NCBI GenBank assembly: GCA_003116995.1
Contig: BDSL01000047.1
Coordinates: forward strand, 310,001-374,000
Reading direction: 5' to 3'
Source: Yamagishiella unicocca
Taxonomy: Eukaryota; Chlorophyta; Chlorophyceae; Chlamydomonadales; Volvocaceae
Length of the DNA stretch: 64,000 bases
A program made the translations under genes and the position numbers. The stretch's first letter is position 1. Each line of letters begins with the position of its first letter. Below, in pieces: positions 38,474-50,507 of this stretch. The notes under the pieces were generated by a model. The model saw only the letters and a program-made list of their open reading frames with translations. It was not told the origin of the DNA and ran no database searches.

Positions 38474-41400
38474 ATGGCGTCGATAACGTCGCATGTCATA
38501 CTCTTCGCCTTGATAATCTCCTTAGCAGGTATGCATGGCTAGCCAAGCCGCTTATTTTGAAGCATGCCTTTTTCAGGATTCTCCCTGCATTCCACGTGAC
38601 ACCGGCAGGTTGCAACCTGCGCTCAGAACACCTATTACCCGTATGCATGTAATCGTGCATTATATATAAGCGCAGTATCCTAGTTGACGAATGTTTCCCA
38701 ACCTTCAGGTCTTGCAAATGCGCGGTTGACACCGCCCTCCAAGAGACCGCCTCCCGCTGCGCCCGCAACGCTCTTCGGCCTGCTGTCCACGACGCCAGAG
38801 CTTCGCTCAGTGCTCAACCTGTTCAATTACACTGGACTGCTACCCCTGACTCAAGATCCAAAAACATCGATCACATGCTTTCTGCCCAGCAACGAGGTAA
38901 AGCTATGCCCGGGGCAGCCGATAGAGCGTGGTCGTCCAGCTAGCTCTTTTGCACAGCCTCACGCTGGCCTACATAACCCCACCCGCTCGTTCTAACCCCT
39001 TCCAAAGAGCCCTCGCGGCTGAACTTATGGCGTCAGAACAGCTTGCATGAGGCTGCGGCTTCAGCGTGCTTCCTAAAACAAATGCACTCAAGCGGCCTCA
39101 CAGGCTGCCCTCACTCGTTTGATCGCGGGCCCATCGCACCAATCCGGTAGCTAGGAAAGCCGACTTGCTCCAGTACTTGTGAATACCACCCGTCAAGGTA
39201 ACTTCCCCTTTCCCCCCTGACCGGCTTCCCCCGATCGCAGTATCTGAATGACGTTGCGAATGGTTGGGAATCAGGCACTGACGATTATTATGAGCAGCGT
39301 GGCCGCTATGTCTGGGCCATTCTGCTGCACCACTGCCTGGACAAGCCGAAGGCTCTCACGATTGCGAAACTGAAAAACGGCACCTATCAGTCAGCCTTCG
39401 TTTGGAGAGGGCTTGGAATGGGCGACTTGATTCCAGCGTCTGTGAGGATTAGGAAGCTGTGAGTATGGGGCTGTGCTGTACATTGTAGGACTTGCCGCCT
39501 CGAAAGTTTAGGGTTGTTCGGGTTTCAAGATGCTCCATTCCTTCTCCCCGCGGACAGCGCTTTCCATCTTGCTTCCCCGCACCCACCTCTGAGGCGCGCA
39601 CCGAGTCTTTCTGGTACAGCAGCCTCGTTACTGAAGCCGCCACTGTCTGCGCGCCGCTCCTCCCGCTTGCTGCCCCGCAGCAATGGCGTCACCTACTTTT
39701 CGGGCGAACAAGGCACTCGTGCCAAGGTTATCAAGGCTGATCTGAAGGGTGGGAAGGTGAGCCAGGTGGTGCGCGCGCACATGACGAGCAAGTGTGAAGC
39801 GCGCAGGTGGCGGGCGGGGTAGAGCAGTCCTCCATATGCGGAGCAGGACGATGGTTTTGGCGGGTCCGCAGGGCGCCTAGCCGCATCAAGCAAGCCGTTG
39901 CTCAGCAGATACCTTCTGTAGTAAGCCACGACCGCACACGGCAAGAGGGTACCCAGCTATGTTGCAGATAAGATCACAGCATTGCGCATTTTGATAGCAA
40001 CCTTTGCGCCCGCTCCAAACCAGCAGCACATGTCGCAGTTCCCCTATGTGAGCTTAACAACTCTGTCATGCCCCTCCACCTAATCGACCGCAGAGCATCG
40101 TCCATATCATTAACAACGGCAACATATACCCATCGTTTGCGCCGCCCGACTCCTGGGATGTGGTTTCGGAGTTCGTGTCCCGGTGGTTTGAGTCAGACGG
40201 CGCAACCGCCCGGGTGTTCGCCGCAAGCAGCATTGCAGCGGCGCTGGATAACCCCGTCGAGCCTTTTACTCTTTTTGCACCCCCTAACGAGGTAAGCACG
40301 TCGTTTTTTATTAACGACAGCGCCCACGTGCGTGTGCCGTCAAGGCCGCCACATACAAGCACTTGTTCGATACTACTGCGGGCTGTCGTTTATCCTTGCT
40401 TATCGGCGGCCACATGCCCATGTGCCCCTCGCATCCGTGGGGTGCACTGCTGGTCCCACGTGCCTGTATGCCTTGTGCCGTGGCCTCGCGCGTGCGTGTG
40501 TGGCCTTGGCCTAAGCACTATGACCCCTGGATCCCGCTGCTCGGCATTTGGTAGCGTCAAGCTGAGGTCATCCGCCCCGCCGCCCACCATTTTCTGTCGC
40601 ATATGCTCGGAAAGGTATAGGGCTATTTTGTAATCTCTCATCCACTCCGCCATACATGAGTTTGTATAACAGTATAAGGAAGAGAAGACGCCTACGTTTG
40701 AAACGCAAAAATAACTAAGTGGTTTTCGCAAAATTACTACGGACGTGGGTTCCCGACTTCCTATGCTACTTATTGCGTGTGGAAACGTCCCTCGCCCTGA
40801 CAGCGTTTATGGCAGTTGATCCGGAGCTTGCCGTTTTGTTATTACAGCGCATCCCACCGCCCTATCTTCCTATCTGCCCACCCGTCGCCCCCATCCCTTT
40901 ATCACCCTCGCTCCTTATTAGGCATTCGAGAAGCTGCTCGTGAAACTGAACGTCACACTGGAGACGCTGCTGGCCAAGCAGGCCGTGGTGGACATGATCG
41001 TTAAGACGCACGTGGTGATGGGCGAAACCGTCTTCACGGGCGAGCTGATAAGCTACCCGAATGCCAAGACAATTATGTCAGCCAGCGGACCCATCAACGC
41101 CACCACGGACTTAGCCTTGTGAGTCGCTCGTGGCGATGGAGGGGAAGTAAGGGGGCGCTGCATGCCGCCGGGAGCAGATAGTTTAGGGACATGGAGCGAG
41201 GACACTACTGCTGTTGGGTGTAAGTACTAAAGACGCGAAAGCCATGTGCATGCTGATGCGTTGGAGCGCTCAAGTACAGCACACGGCAGGGGGCTGAAAG
41301 GTTGCACGTGCAATGGATTTGTTGCTCAGTGGAGGCAGGGGTCATTGGTGCGTATGCTGCTAGAGGCTGCTAGGCGGGCTGTGCACGCGTACTAAGAAAG

Positions 41401-41721
41401 GAAAAACGCTTACAGATATGCACGGCTATGCACATATCTAGATGGATTGACGGAAAGCATGCATGACTAGCATGTGTGGGTCCCCTAACTTCGTCCTCCC
41501 TCCTGCCCTATTGCCCCGCGCGCAGCTTCCCGAACCACAAGGCCGGCGTCCCCGCCAAGTTCCTGACACTATCTACCTTGCACAGCAGCGCGAACGTTGG
41601 AGACTACGATGTCGGCGGCAATGGCAACGACCCTTCGCCTCCTGTCGTACCCTGGGTGGCGCACTTCGTTGACGATGTTCTGCTGCCGCGCAGCGTGAGC
41701 GACATCAAGGCGATGCTCTAG
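38474..41721 (+). CDS. Secreted protein with two fasciclin (FAS1) domains, gene A
   Basis: Seven exons: 38474-38528, 38709-38896, 39241-39458, 39681-39756, 40094-40291, 40922-41118 and 41526-41721; 375 residues. Exon 1 is a signal peptide (MASITSHVILFALIISLAG), then a short basic Pro-rich linker. FAS1-1: ATLFGLLSTTPELRSVLNLF, ITCFLPSNE, YVWAILLHHCL, closing SIVHIINNGNIYPSF. FAS1-2: FTLFAPPNEAFEKLL (H1), VKTHVVMGETVF (H2), closing WVAHFVDDVLLP. Sequons NYT, NGT, NVT and NAT suggest N-glycosylation. FAS1 pairs mediate cell adhesion; Algal-CAM of Volvox carteri also has two such domains plus an extensin-like region, which is missing here. TGTAA lies 33 nt after the stop. Confidence 0.93.
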
Positions 41722-42194
41722 TTTGGATGCCAGGACCGCTGTCATACCTTCGGTGTAAAAATCGCAATATTTTGGCCTGTTACAAATCGATAGAGCGGGA
41801 TGGTGGCTCGGAGAATACGAGGGTATATTATTCGTGGGGTATCTACGTCATTCGGACATTGGGAGGACAATATTGGGGGCCGTTGCGGACCCAGGCAGAG
41901 TGGAGTGCCGAAACAGACTCAGCTTCGCATAGGACCCAGGCAATAGGTTTGGCAGCTAGGTGCGCACGGTTGCTATAAAGCAATCGTTCTTCTGGAACAT
42001 AAGTAGGAAACATAATTGGATTTGAGTAATGGAAGTTGACTGCCAGGGACGGGATGGTCGCTAACTGGTCGCTGCGAACCGTTCAGACATCCGTGCCTCA
42101 CATTCGGGCTGTGGCGTCCGTCGCCCACTATCCTACTGGCGGTCTGCCATTGCCGAACGATTACAATTCCGCATCGTTCGGACTGCCGTGGCCG

Positions 42195-42255
42195 TGGGTG
42201 GCCTGCTCTACCTTTTAAGGTCTGGAGCCCACTGTAACAATTACAACAACAACAT
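42195..42255 (-). repeat. Dispersed repeat D3 copy
   Basis: CTCTACCTTTTAAGGTCTGG and AGCCCACTGTAACAATTACA, the inverted D3 core, almost the same as 28055-28105. Confidence 0.8.
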
Positions 42256-43185
42256 CCGGTGTCTTGTAATGGTTACAGGGACACACTGCACGTCCAGCAC
42301 CACGTGCACGGACTGCGCGGAGACAGTCGCGCGGGCCTGACGTGCTGCGAATGCCAACTTAGCTACCTACGTCGCAACCTCTACATACCCTCAGATCCGG
42401 TGGCGGTGGCGGCGGCGGATGCGCGCTTGCCTGTCTAGGCCCCCCCGCCATCATTTACAGCTTAGAGGCGGTGGAACGCAGAGATCATAGCCTCTAAGCC
42501 CGGTTCTGTACAGAGGCCGTGCATACGGCTAGAGTCATTGTTTCGGGCGCTCTCCCTGTTTGGGCATTCTGCCATCACAGTGAGAGAGCTAATGTCGTTT
42601 TCTCGTTACTAGCTTTCACTTCCCACCCACCCCCCTGCAGGCAAACTCCCGGCCTTACCCGGCGGTGACCATAGGGCGCCGCCTCCTTCGCGTCCTCCGC
42701 TGGCGGCGTGTGTCGGTCGCGGTGTCGACGGGAGGTGTTTTTCGCTCGGGGTGGGGTCTCTCGGGTGTTGTGGCCGTCGCTTCGGGCGGCCGTTGGGGCG
42801 GCAAGGGGCCAGCCCTCCGTCCGGGTTTTCCGATGTGCGGCAAGGGGCCAGCCCTCCGCGCGTTTGGGTTTCGGTTTGGTTGTTGGGGGTTTTTGCCGCA
42901 TTCGGTTGCCGCTCACTTCGCTCGGCGTGTTCGCTCGCCCTGGGGCCCCGTCGGGGTCTCTGTTGGCCCTGTTCACCAGCATTGGTTCCGGAGCCAGGGC
43001 ATTTGTGTCCCCGCTTGTATGCTGTTGCCGTAACTACAGCGCCTCTGTTGCCGTTAGGATTGATTGCGTCATGGATTCGGTTTCCACTCGTTTCGACAGC
43101 GATGGGGACACGTGTGAATCTCGCGATTCAGGTCAGGCACAGGGCCCTTCTGACCAACTCCGTTGGTGCCGCAGAGTACTAAGCG

Positions 43186-43214
43186 GAACCACGCCTCATT
43201 CCTCGGCGTGGTTC
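43186..43214. repeat. Perfect 10-bp hairpin
   Basis: GAACCACGCC (43186-43195) and GGCGTGGTTC (43205-43214) with a 9-nt loop. Both arms recur separately at 16357-16366 and about 16590-16600. Confidence 0.85.
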
Positions 43215-43257
43215 TTCTGCTTGGTTGTTTTGGTTCTTCGTTCATCACGGTTCACTG

Positions 43258-43584
43258 TTGTTGTAACGGTTACAGTGGGTTCCAGACCAAGAACCATCGG
43301 GCGCATCGCCTGACACTGAACAAGACGGAGGAAACAAATACCGACCTGCACCGAAACAAAGGCAAACCACCGGAACACCAAGTTGACAGGCCGTAGGCAT
43401 ACAGAGCAGCAGCCAGCACCCCAGGGGGAATTTGCACTAGAGGATCCCCTATCAGGAACTGGCCACCAACCAACCTAACAGCCCAGCACCCGACGAACCA
43501 GTGAAGCGCCGCAACGATGCAAACATCGGAACCAGCCACCTCTCATCCCATAAGGCACGGACCCCTAACAGGGCTCAACACGCC
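43258..43584 (+). repeat. 325-bp repeat, copy 2 (starts with D3)
   Basis: Partner of 29835-30160 with only scattered differences. Begins TTGTTGTAACGGTTACAGTG. Confidence 0.9.
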
Positions 43585-44035
43585 TATAGAGCCAGAAAGT
43601 ATGAAGCACGGGAAACCCCGCTCCCCAAGACAACCCGGGCCGATCACGAATCCACCAGTACCTCAGCCGGTCCCCCGCACACAAGGCGACTGGCGACAAC
43701 CCGCAAGAAAGGATGCCGAGGCCCCACTGCATCCCAGCCTTTCTGGGGAAGCCCCAGTGCAGCAAAGCCCCTCAGAAGGGCCCAAAACTCCACCACCCCA
43801 CGGCGAACGGCTCGATCCAGAAGACCACTACCCGGAGTAAGAGGGGGACCACCAGCCCCCGCCCTTTTCAAGGCCGCGGCCATAAACCGGCGCCCCACCT
43901 CCATGGCAGTAATAGCCGCCAGGACTACTACGTCCCAGACGCAGGGCTGTACCCCGGTAGGTCTTGTGTCGTTTCAGGGCCGGGTCGGCCGCGCTGCATG
44001 TCCGGTGCTTTTGTGTTGTGCGCGGCGGCCCGTGG

Positions 44036-44105
44036 CCACCCCGGGTCGGGTGGCGGCCCGCGGTCACCCCGGGTCGGGTAGCGGACCCCGGGTCGGGTGG
44101 CGGCG
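44036..44105. repeat. GC-rich tandem repeat (CCCCGGGTCGGGTGGCGG)n
   Basis: Three to four units of about 18-24 bp containing CCCCGGGTCGGGT. No gene association. Confidence 0.8.
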
Positions 44106-45457
44106 CGGTGCCGTGCAGCGGGTTTCTCGGCCTCATAGTTAGTTAGGGTCATAGTTAAAGCGAGTATATGCCATTGTAGCCTGGCCGTATATTTTAATGC
44201 TACTTACCCTATCGCAACATACCTTTATTTTCACCGGATATCAACGCAATTATAAACTAATTTGTGGCGCAACTGTAGAGGAGCATCGGTCACAAGTGCA
44301 ATAAAGGTCGCCAAGCGTTCGGCGAAGAAACGGCAGAAACTTTCAACGGACCTGGGAGATGATGCCGATACATACCACGACCTAGATCGTCTGCGAGTGA
44401 TCAGCGCCAATCCTCACCGAGTGACGTCCCCAAGCCAGTCACCGTTTACGGTCATTATTAGGGCAGCAATTGCCGCGCGGCGACCTCCAATGTGCATAAA
44501 TCCTTCTCTTTGAGGGATGTAATCATGATAATCATGGCATATTCCAAAAAAATGGAGGCGATAGGCGAACAACCAGTAACACAGGTTTGTGGTTAGCGAC
44601 CACACGGTTAAATGCATCCTGCAAGCTTAACATAGGCAGGAGGCTCAAAGCGTGGCGTGTTGGGAAAATGTGTGGGGAAAATGTTTCCCCCTGCCAGCCA
44701 GGATGCAGCTTGACGCACTGGCATCAGTCGATCGCTGCGTAGCGCCACCATGCATTCGACATTTTCATAGCGTCATCGATGCAATAGGATTGTGACGAGC
44801 GCGACCTATCGTCATTGCACGGGTTGGACAGGGCACGCGAGACGCGACAACGCGAGACATGGGTTTGAAGGTGGGCGGGAGCCCAAACTCCATAACAATA
44901 CTACGGTGTTGTCAAGGCCGTTTCCTTGTGACGCATTGGTCAGGGACGGATGTTGGCGAGAATGCCGCCAACGCAGGGCAACGGGCACTTGGACTAGGTC
45001 TCCCGGGGAGTTGTCTAACGCTATCCAGCGCTATCCACGTGGGCATGTCGGGGCTTTGCCATTGTATGGGCGTGCGCAAGCGTGATGCGCATGTTTAACC
45101 TAGGTAATCTGCACGGTTACAGAAACTGCAAACTTCGTGCTTACGAATATTAGAGTTTACGCAATGCATGACTGGATTTCAATGGCTCGATCCCGGGCGC
45201 GTCAGCGCAAGATGGGAGTCTTTTTGATTCAAAAAGCATATCCCCGAAAAGCGAAACCAGCCACGTCATCCAGGTACAGTGTCCAGGTTGTTGTGGCAGG
45301 CTGCTACGGGCTGTGAAGCGAGCGGTACCTGCCCGTTAAGGCGTGCGTTTCCTTCTTACGGGACGCAGGACTACATAATAACTTCAATAACTTCAATAAC
45401 TACATACTACTTGCAATATTCATAGGTATTGAAGATCACGGACACTGTCACGAAGCA

Positions 45458-48400
45458 ATGGCGTCGACAACATCACTCAGTGTACTCGCTGTGTTATTAG
45501 TCTCTTTCGCAGGTATGGCTAGTGGGGTCTATTGTTTGGAGGCATTCCTTCTTCCTGCACTTTACGTGATACCAGTTGCAGCCTGTATGTTCTGCCTGCC
45601 TCAGAACACCTCGTTTATCGTGCAGTCACGAGAAAGCGCCGTGACGTAGCCTATTATTTGGAAATCGTTTCAATCTTTTCAGGCCTTGCAAATGTGCGGG
45701 CGGCATCGCCACCCCCTAGGAGAGCGCCTCCCCCGCGGGCGCCCGCAACGCTCTTCGGCCTGCTGTCCACGACTCCAGAACTTCGCGCCGCGCTTAACCT
45801 ATTCAACTACACTGGACTGCTGCCCCTGACCCAAGATCCCGAAACAACGATCACCTGCTTCCTGCCCAGCAACAAGGTAAAGCCATGCATGGGCACCAAG
45901 CACGACCCCTACCTACCCAGCCCTCCCCTGGCCGCTGGTAACACCCTAAAATTCCGCCGAGCGACCCTGCCGGCTGAACATATGGCATAATAGCCGCTTG
46001 CACGGGACCGCGACACCAGTGTGCTTCCCAAAACGGTTTCATCCCACACGCCGCCCTCATGCATTTGCTCGTGGACCCACCCATCACAGCACTTGCCCCA
46101 GCACTTGCCCCAGCACTTGTGAAATTGATCTGTTCTGGTAAACCCCACTTCGCCCCCTATTTGGCTTCCCCCGGCCGCAGTACTTGAACGATTCTAACCT
46201 CGCGAACGGTTGGGAATCATACTCTCCTGACTATTATGAGCAGCGTGGCCGCTATGTTTGGGCCATTCTGCTGCACCACTGCCTGGACATGCCGAAGGCC
46301 CTCACGGTTGCGAAACTGAAGAACGGCACCTATCAGTCAGCCTTCGTTTGGCGTGCACAGTACGACCTGATTACATCGTCTGTGAGGATCCGGAAGCTGT
46401 GAGTATGGAACGGTACTGTACATCGTAAGGCCATGCTAGGATTTCCTTAATGGCACACACGCACCGAACCTCCCTTGTACTGAAGCGTCCTCTGCACGCC
46501 GCTCCTCCCGCTTGCTGCCCCGCAGCAATGGCGTCACCTACTTTTCGGGCGAACAAGGCCCTCGTGCCAAGGTTATCAAGGCTGATCTGAAGGGTGGGAA
46601 GGTGAGCAAGGTGGTGCGTGCGGCGGCGCAACCAGTGCACCATCGATTGTTTGGTCGCTTATAATACGTGCGTGTACATTAGCACTACTCTTGGTCTGGA
46701 ACCCACTGTAACCGTTACAACAACAACTACGCGAGCGCGCTGGCGCGCACAGGATAAGCAGAGGGGTAAACTGATCAGGTGGCCGACGGGGTGCGGGTCG
46801 CTGCTGTGTTTGTCCTCGGCGCAGTTAGTTGCACCAGCACTTGGAACATACACTCGGAACATACACTCGCGTACAGTCGCGCATACAATGGGTCGGTGGG
46901 TCGGTGGCGCCCTCGCTCGCTCCACAACTACAGTACTTTATTTCCACATACATGCCACCCAAGCAACACGGGCCTGCCTCTCTTCTGTTCTGAATCAACC
47001 GCAGAGTATCGTCCACATCATTGACAGCGGCAACGTATACCCAAGCTTTGCACCGTCTGACTCCTGGGATACTGTGTCGGGGTTCCTGTCCAATTGGTTT
47101 GGTGAGGACAGCGCAACAGCTAGGGTGTTCGCCGCAAGCAGCATGGCAGCGGCCCTGGACAACCCCGTCGTGCCCTTCACTATCTTCGCACCCGGTTCAG
47201 CGGTAAGCACACCGTGATCCTATCTTATGACCAAAGCACCCGCGTACGTAGGTGCAACAAAAGGGAAAACTCCTCTCGATCGCCTTCAGTTTGCGAAGGG
47301 GAATGGTGCACATGTGTAGTCCAGCGGCGGCTGAAGCGACATTGGAGAGTGCCATCACTCATCTCTGCCGCTCCACTTCTTCGCTACTGCGGAACGTGCG
47401 TGTATGTCTTGTGCCGAGGCCTCCGTGTAGTAGTAACTGTTACAGTGGGTTCCAGACCTTGGTGTGTGCCTTGGCCTTGGTGTGGCCTTGGCCAAAGCGG
47501 CTGCTGGCGATCCCAACTCGTCATATGTTCATTTGCATAATCGATTGCATGCTGAGGTCGAGGGTTGTTGTTACCCCGCCCCACCCACTTCGTTCACTTG
47601 GGTGTATTCTGTAATTGTCGCGGGCTGTATGGCATATACATACCATGTATGGATGGGCAAAGCAATGGGATACATATCTTGTTATTAATCATGTACACCG
47701 TCCTTCGCTACCGTTACGTTGTTATTTCAGCGTTCGTTTTCATTGTTTACCACCGGATTTTGTTGTTATAAGTCGGGCCATTTGGAGGTGCCCCTCGCTC
47801 GCTCGCCCTGATTGCACCAATGAGAGTTGGCCCACCGGAGTTATGCGGCGTCTATCACATACGGACACAGCCCGCCCTATCCTCCTATCCGCCCATCCCT
47901 TCATCACTCTCGCTCCTTACGTAGGCCTTCGAGAACCTGCTCGCGAAACTGAACGTCACACTGGAGACGCTGCTGGCCAAGCAGGCCGTGGTGGACATGA
48001 TCGTTAAGACGCACGTGGTGCTGGGCGAGACCATCTTCACGGGCGAGCTGATAAGCTACCCGAATGCCAAGACGCTGATGTCAGCCAGCGGACCCATCAA
48101 CGCCACCACGGACTTAGCCTTGTGAGTCGCTCGTGGCGATGGAGGGGAAGTAAGGGGGGGGACACTACCGAGGGTAGTGCAGCAGGGATTCACAAACACG
48201 TATAGGTGCTTCAACGCAAGGAACCAGCAGGCTCGATAGCAATAAATGCTGCTGCGTGGAAGTTCGTCGATCGATATCTACACGCAGGATGCATGTGCGA
48301 TGGATGCTGCAATATTAAACACAGTGGAGGCATGGCTGGTATCAAATTGGACTCGCTTGCGTTCACAATAATCAAACATAAAAGCGAACGGGATTGGTGT

Positions 48401-48737
48401 ATGTCGGTGCCACCATGTGCTGTTAAAGCATGAACGTGCACTTGTGTGTTGACGAACTGACTGATGGCCTCACTCGCATGGCTCCCTTTGTCCCTCTCCG
48501 CGGCTGCTTACCCTGCTTGCCCCTGCTTGCCCCGCTCGCAGCTTCCCGAACCACAAGGCCGGCGTCCCCGCCAAGTTCCTGACACTATCTACCTTGCACA
48601 GCAGCGCGAACGTTGGAGACTATGATGTCGGCGGCAACAGCAACGACGTCGGGCCCCCTCTGGTACCCTGGGTGTCGCACTTCGTTGACGATGTTCTGCT
48701 GCCGCGCAGCGTGAGCGACATCAAGGCGATGCTCTAG
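45458..48737 (+). CDS. Secreted protein with two fasciclin (FAS1) domains, gene B
   Basis: Seven exons: 45458-45512, 45683-45876, 46181-46398, 46526-46601, 47005-47202, 47925-48121 and 48542-48737; 377 residues. Exon lengths equal those of gene A except exon 2 (+6 nt). Signal peptide MASTTSLSVLAVLLVSFAG, cleaved probably before the linker ASPPPRRAPPPRAPA. FAS1-1: ATLFGLLSTTPELRAALNLF, ITCFLPSNK, VWAILLHHCLDMPKALT, SIVHIIDSGNVYPSF. FAS1-2: FTIFAPGSAAFENLL, VKTHVVLGETIF, WVSHFVDDVLLP. Sequons NYT, NGT, NVT, NAT are kept. Secreted, probably extracellular matrix and adhesion. Exons 6-7, the start of intron 6 and the first 3' UTR bases are nearly identical to gene A while exon 5 is clearly more diverged, which suggests gene conversion. 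Introns 4 and 5 carry D3 repeats. Confidence 0.93.
46690..46730 (-). repeat. Dispersed repeat D3 copy in intron 4 of fasciclin gene B
   Basis: GGTCTGGAACCCACTGTAAC then CGTTACAACAACAAC, the inverted D3 core. Confidence 0.8.
47433..47460 (+). repeat. Dispersed repeat D3 core in intron 5 of fasciclin gene B
   Basis: GTAACTGTTACAGTGGGTTC followed by CAGACC. Confidence 0.8.
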
Positions 48738-50391
48738 TTTGGATGCCAGGACCGCTGACGCATCAACGATGTGCAACAAACGATACTCACCATCACCACC
48801 GCCACCTCTTAATCCGCACTGCTAAGGCTCAGCCTGGTGCGACGAACATGTTCATATTTGTAGATAAAACATGGCGTGGAATGCGAACTTATTAGCCCGA
48901 AGAATGGGGGTATCTACGTAGTCCGGACATTGGGAGGTATGGTAGGACGTACGATAATGGGGGCCGTTACGACCCAGGCAGCAGAAGCAAGCCGTGAGTG
49001 AAATGCCGAACGAGACTCGTATGTACCTGCCTGGGATTATTCAGGCACGCAAAAGGTTTGTGAGCTTTGCACGCACGGATGTCGAAAGAGACGAAAGTTA
49101 GGCGTCTTATGGAACCTACCTAGGCACGCGAGGCAGGCGGGCGGATTTGTGTAGTGGAATTTGACGTCCAGAGACGGGACGGTCACTCCAGCAGTATGGT
49201 CACTCCAGTTCGCTTTGTCCGAGTCGTTTCAGTACGCCCAAGAATGCACGTTGTGTTGGTGTGAGGGAGAGTGACTGCCAGCTTGTTTGTGCGGCGGAGC
49301 GGAAGACACTCCTTATGCCAAGTAAGAGGCAACCCCGGTGGCTCTGATGAGCTGGTATCTCACCGCAGTAGCGGTTTATATTTTGACTCGCTTTTTTCGC
49401 GGATCAAGTAATGACTGAAAGTCTATGTGCTTGTGGAGGTTCAGCTAGTATGTAACAAGCAAGTAAGTAAGAGTGAAGTTGACCGCGCACCCGAGGCCTG
49501 CGCTTGCGGGTAAGGGGCAGAGTTTCCAGCATGGGAAACTGCCTTGTAACTGGTGTAACCGAGGTTGTAATTGGTCCCTTGCCCGCAGCCTGAGCCGCCA
49601 CCACCAACCACGCAACCATCACCGCAACACGTACGAGTAAGACCAACAACACTAACGACCAACAACACACCCGTACAAACGCTGCGTACGCACGCGAGCA
49701 ACCACGAACAACCAACTGCAACCACCACAATCATTACAAACTCAAGTAAATCCAACCAACTTATATGCTTGCCACTAACAGCATTACCTATCATCACCAC
49801 AAGGCACTAACAACACAACCACTACCAGCAGCAACGCAACCACCTACCATCACGCAGCAACGCAACCGCCATCACCCGAACATCTATGGCAACAAATGCT
49901 GGACACGTGCCATTTTCTTGCGGAATGCAAGCTGCGTGGATAATAACAACATTATTATTACGCCGGCCGGAGCATGGCATGTAGTAAGGGGGTGGGGGGA
50001 ACTGAGGGGCGGACTCCGCCCCTATATGCCCGCACCACCGGGGGGCTGCGTGATGATTCCCCCGTGCAGCTGCTGACATTTAACTGTCGCGGCATTGGCA
50101 CGCAGCACTGGTCATCCTAGGTTGATGATGTCGGTCATCCTAGGTTGATGATGTCGGTCATCCTAGGTTGATGATGTCGGTCATCCTAGGTTGATGATGT
50201 CGGTCATCCTAGGTTGATGATGTCCCGCTCCCAGCGTTCCGTTGCATTCATGAAGTCAGGTAGGGTGCGCGGTGGAGGACAAAGACCTTAGAAGCTTTTT
50301 GAGGGTGCGGAAGCTTCGATGAGCACTCGGATCAAAGGGTTGTTTGGGTACAGACGTATAATTCATTGCTGATGGGCTTTAAATTGCAATT
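48738..50391. other. Spacer after fasciclin gene B
   Basis: Starts with the gene B 3' UTR. 49590-49890 is rich in CAACCAC/ACAACA units. A 23-bp tandem array lies at 50104-50224. No gene supported. Confidence 0.45.
50104..50224. repeat. 23-bp tandem repeat, 5 copies
   Basis: Unit GGTCATCCTAGGTTGATGAT plus GTC, perfect in all copies. Each unit has the palindrome CCTAGG. There are no spacers, so it is not a CRISPR array. Confidence 0.95.
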
Positions 50392-50507
50392 GGGGTGCGC
50401 AACAGCGCAGCAAAGATTGGGTCGAGGCGCCGACAGTGAGTTGCCTTCGCTGATCTCTTTAGTAAAAGGCGAAAGAGATATGAGTATCGTGGGCAACTCA
50501 GCGCATA
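50392..50507 (-). ncRNA. U5: U5 snRNA, copy 3
   Basis: Same architecture as copy 2: paired GAGTTGCC/GGCAACTC, ATCTCTTT/AAAGAGAT, loop CGCCTTTTACTAAAG, Sm-like CCCAATCTTTG and 3' hairpin TGCGC-TGTT-GCGCA. It differs from copy 4 by about two bases (GATACTCAT against GATTCTCAT; TGTCGGCG against TGACGGCG). The two share an upstream element and look functional. Confidence 0.93.

Larger units (their letters stand above)
41722..45457. other. Spacer between fasciclin genes A and B, repeat-rich
   Basis: Contains D3 (42195-42255 inverted), a segment related to 16265-16360 (about 43030-43240) with a hairpin at 43186-43214, the second 325-bp repeat (43258-43584), a basic open frame continuing to 44142 and a short tandem repeat (44036-44105). 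Upstream of gene B no clear TATA box; AATAACTTC is repeated near 45378. Confidence 0.5.

Noticed and set aside
43501..44142. Basic plus-strand ORF after the 325-bp repeat
   Set aside because: Starts inside the repeat and runs into a GC-rich tandem array; no domain. It might be part of an unknown element but is not supportable as a gene.
44262..44513. ORF with VAKRSAKKRQKL (nuclear-localisation-like)
   Set aside because: Short, single frame, no neighbours or splice partners found, so left as unproven.
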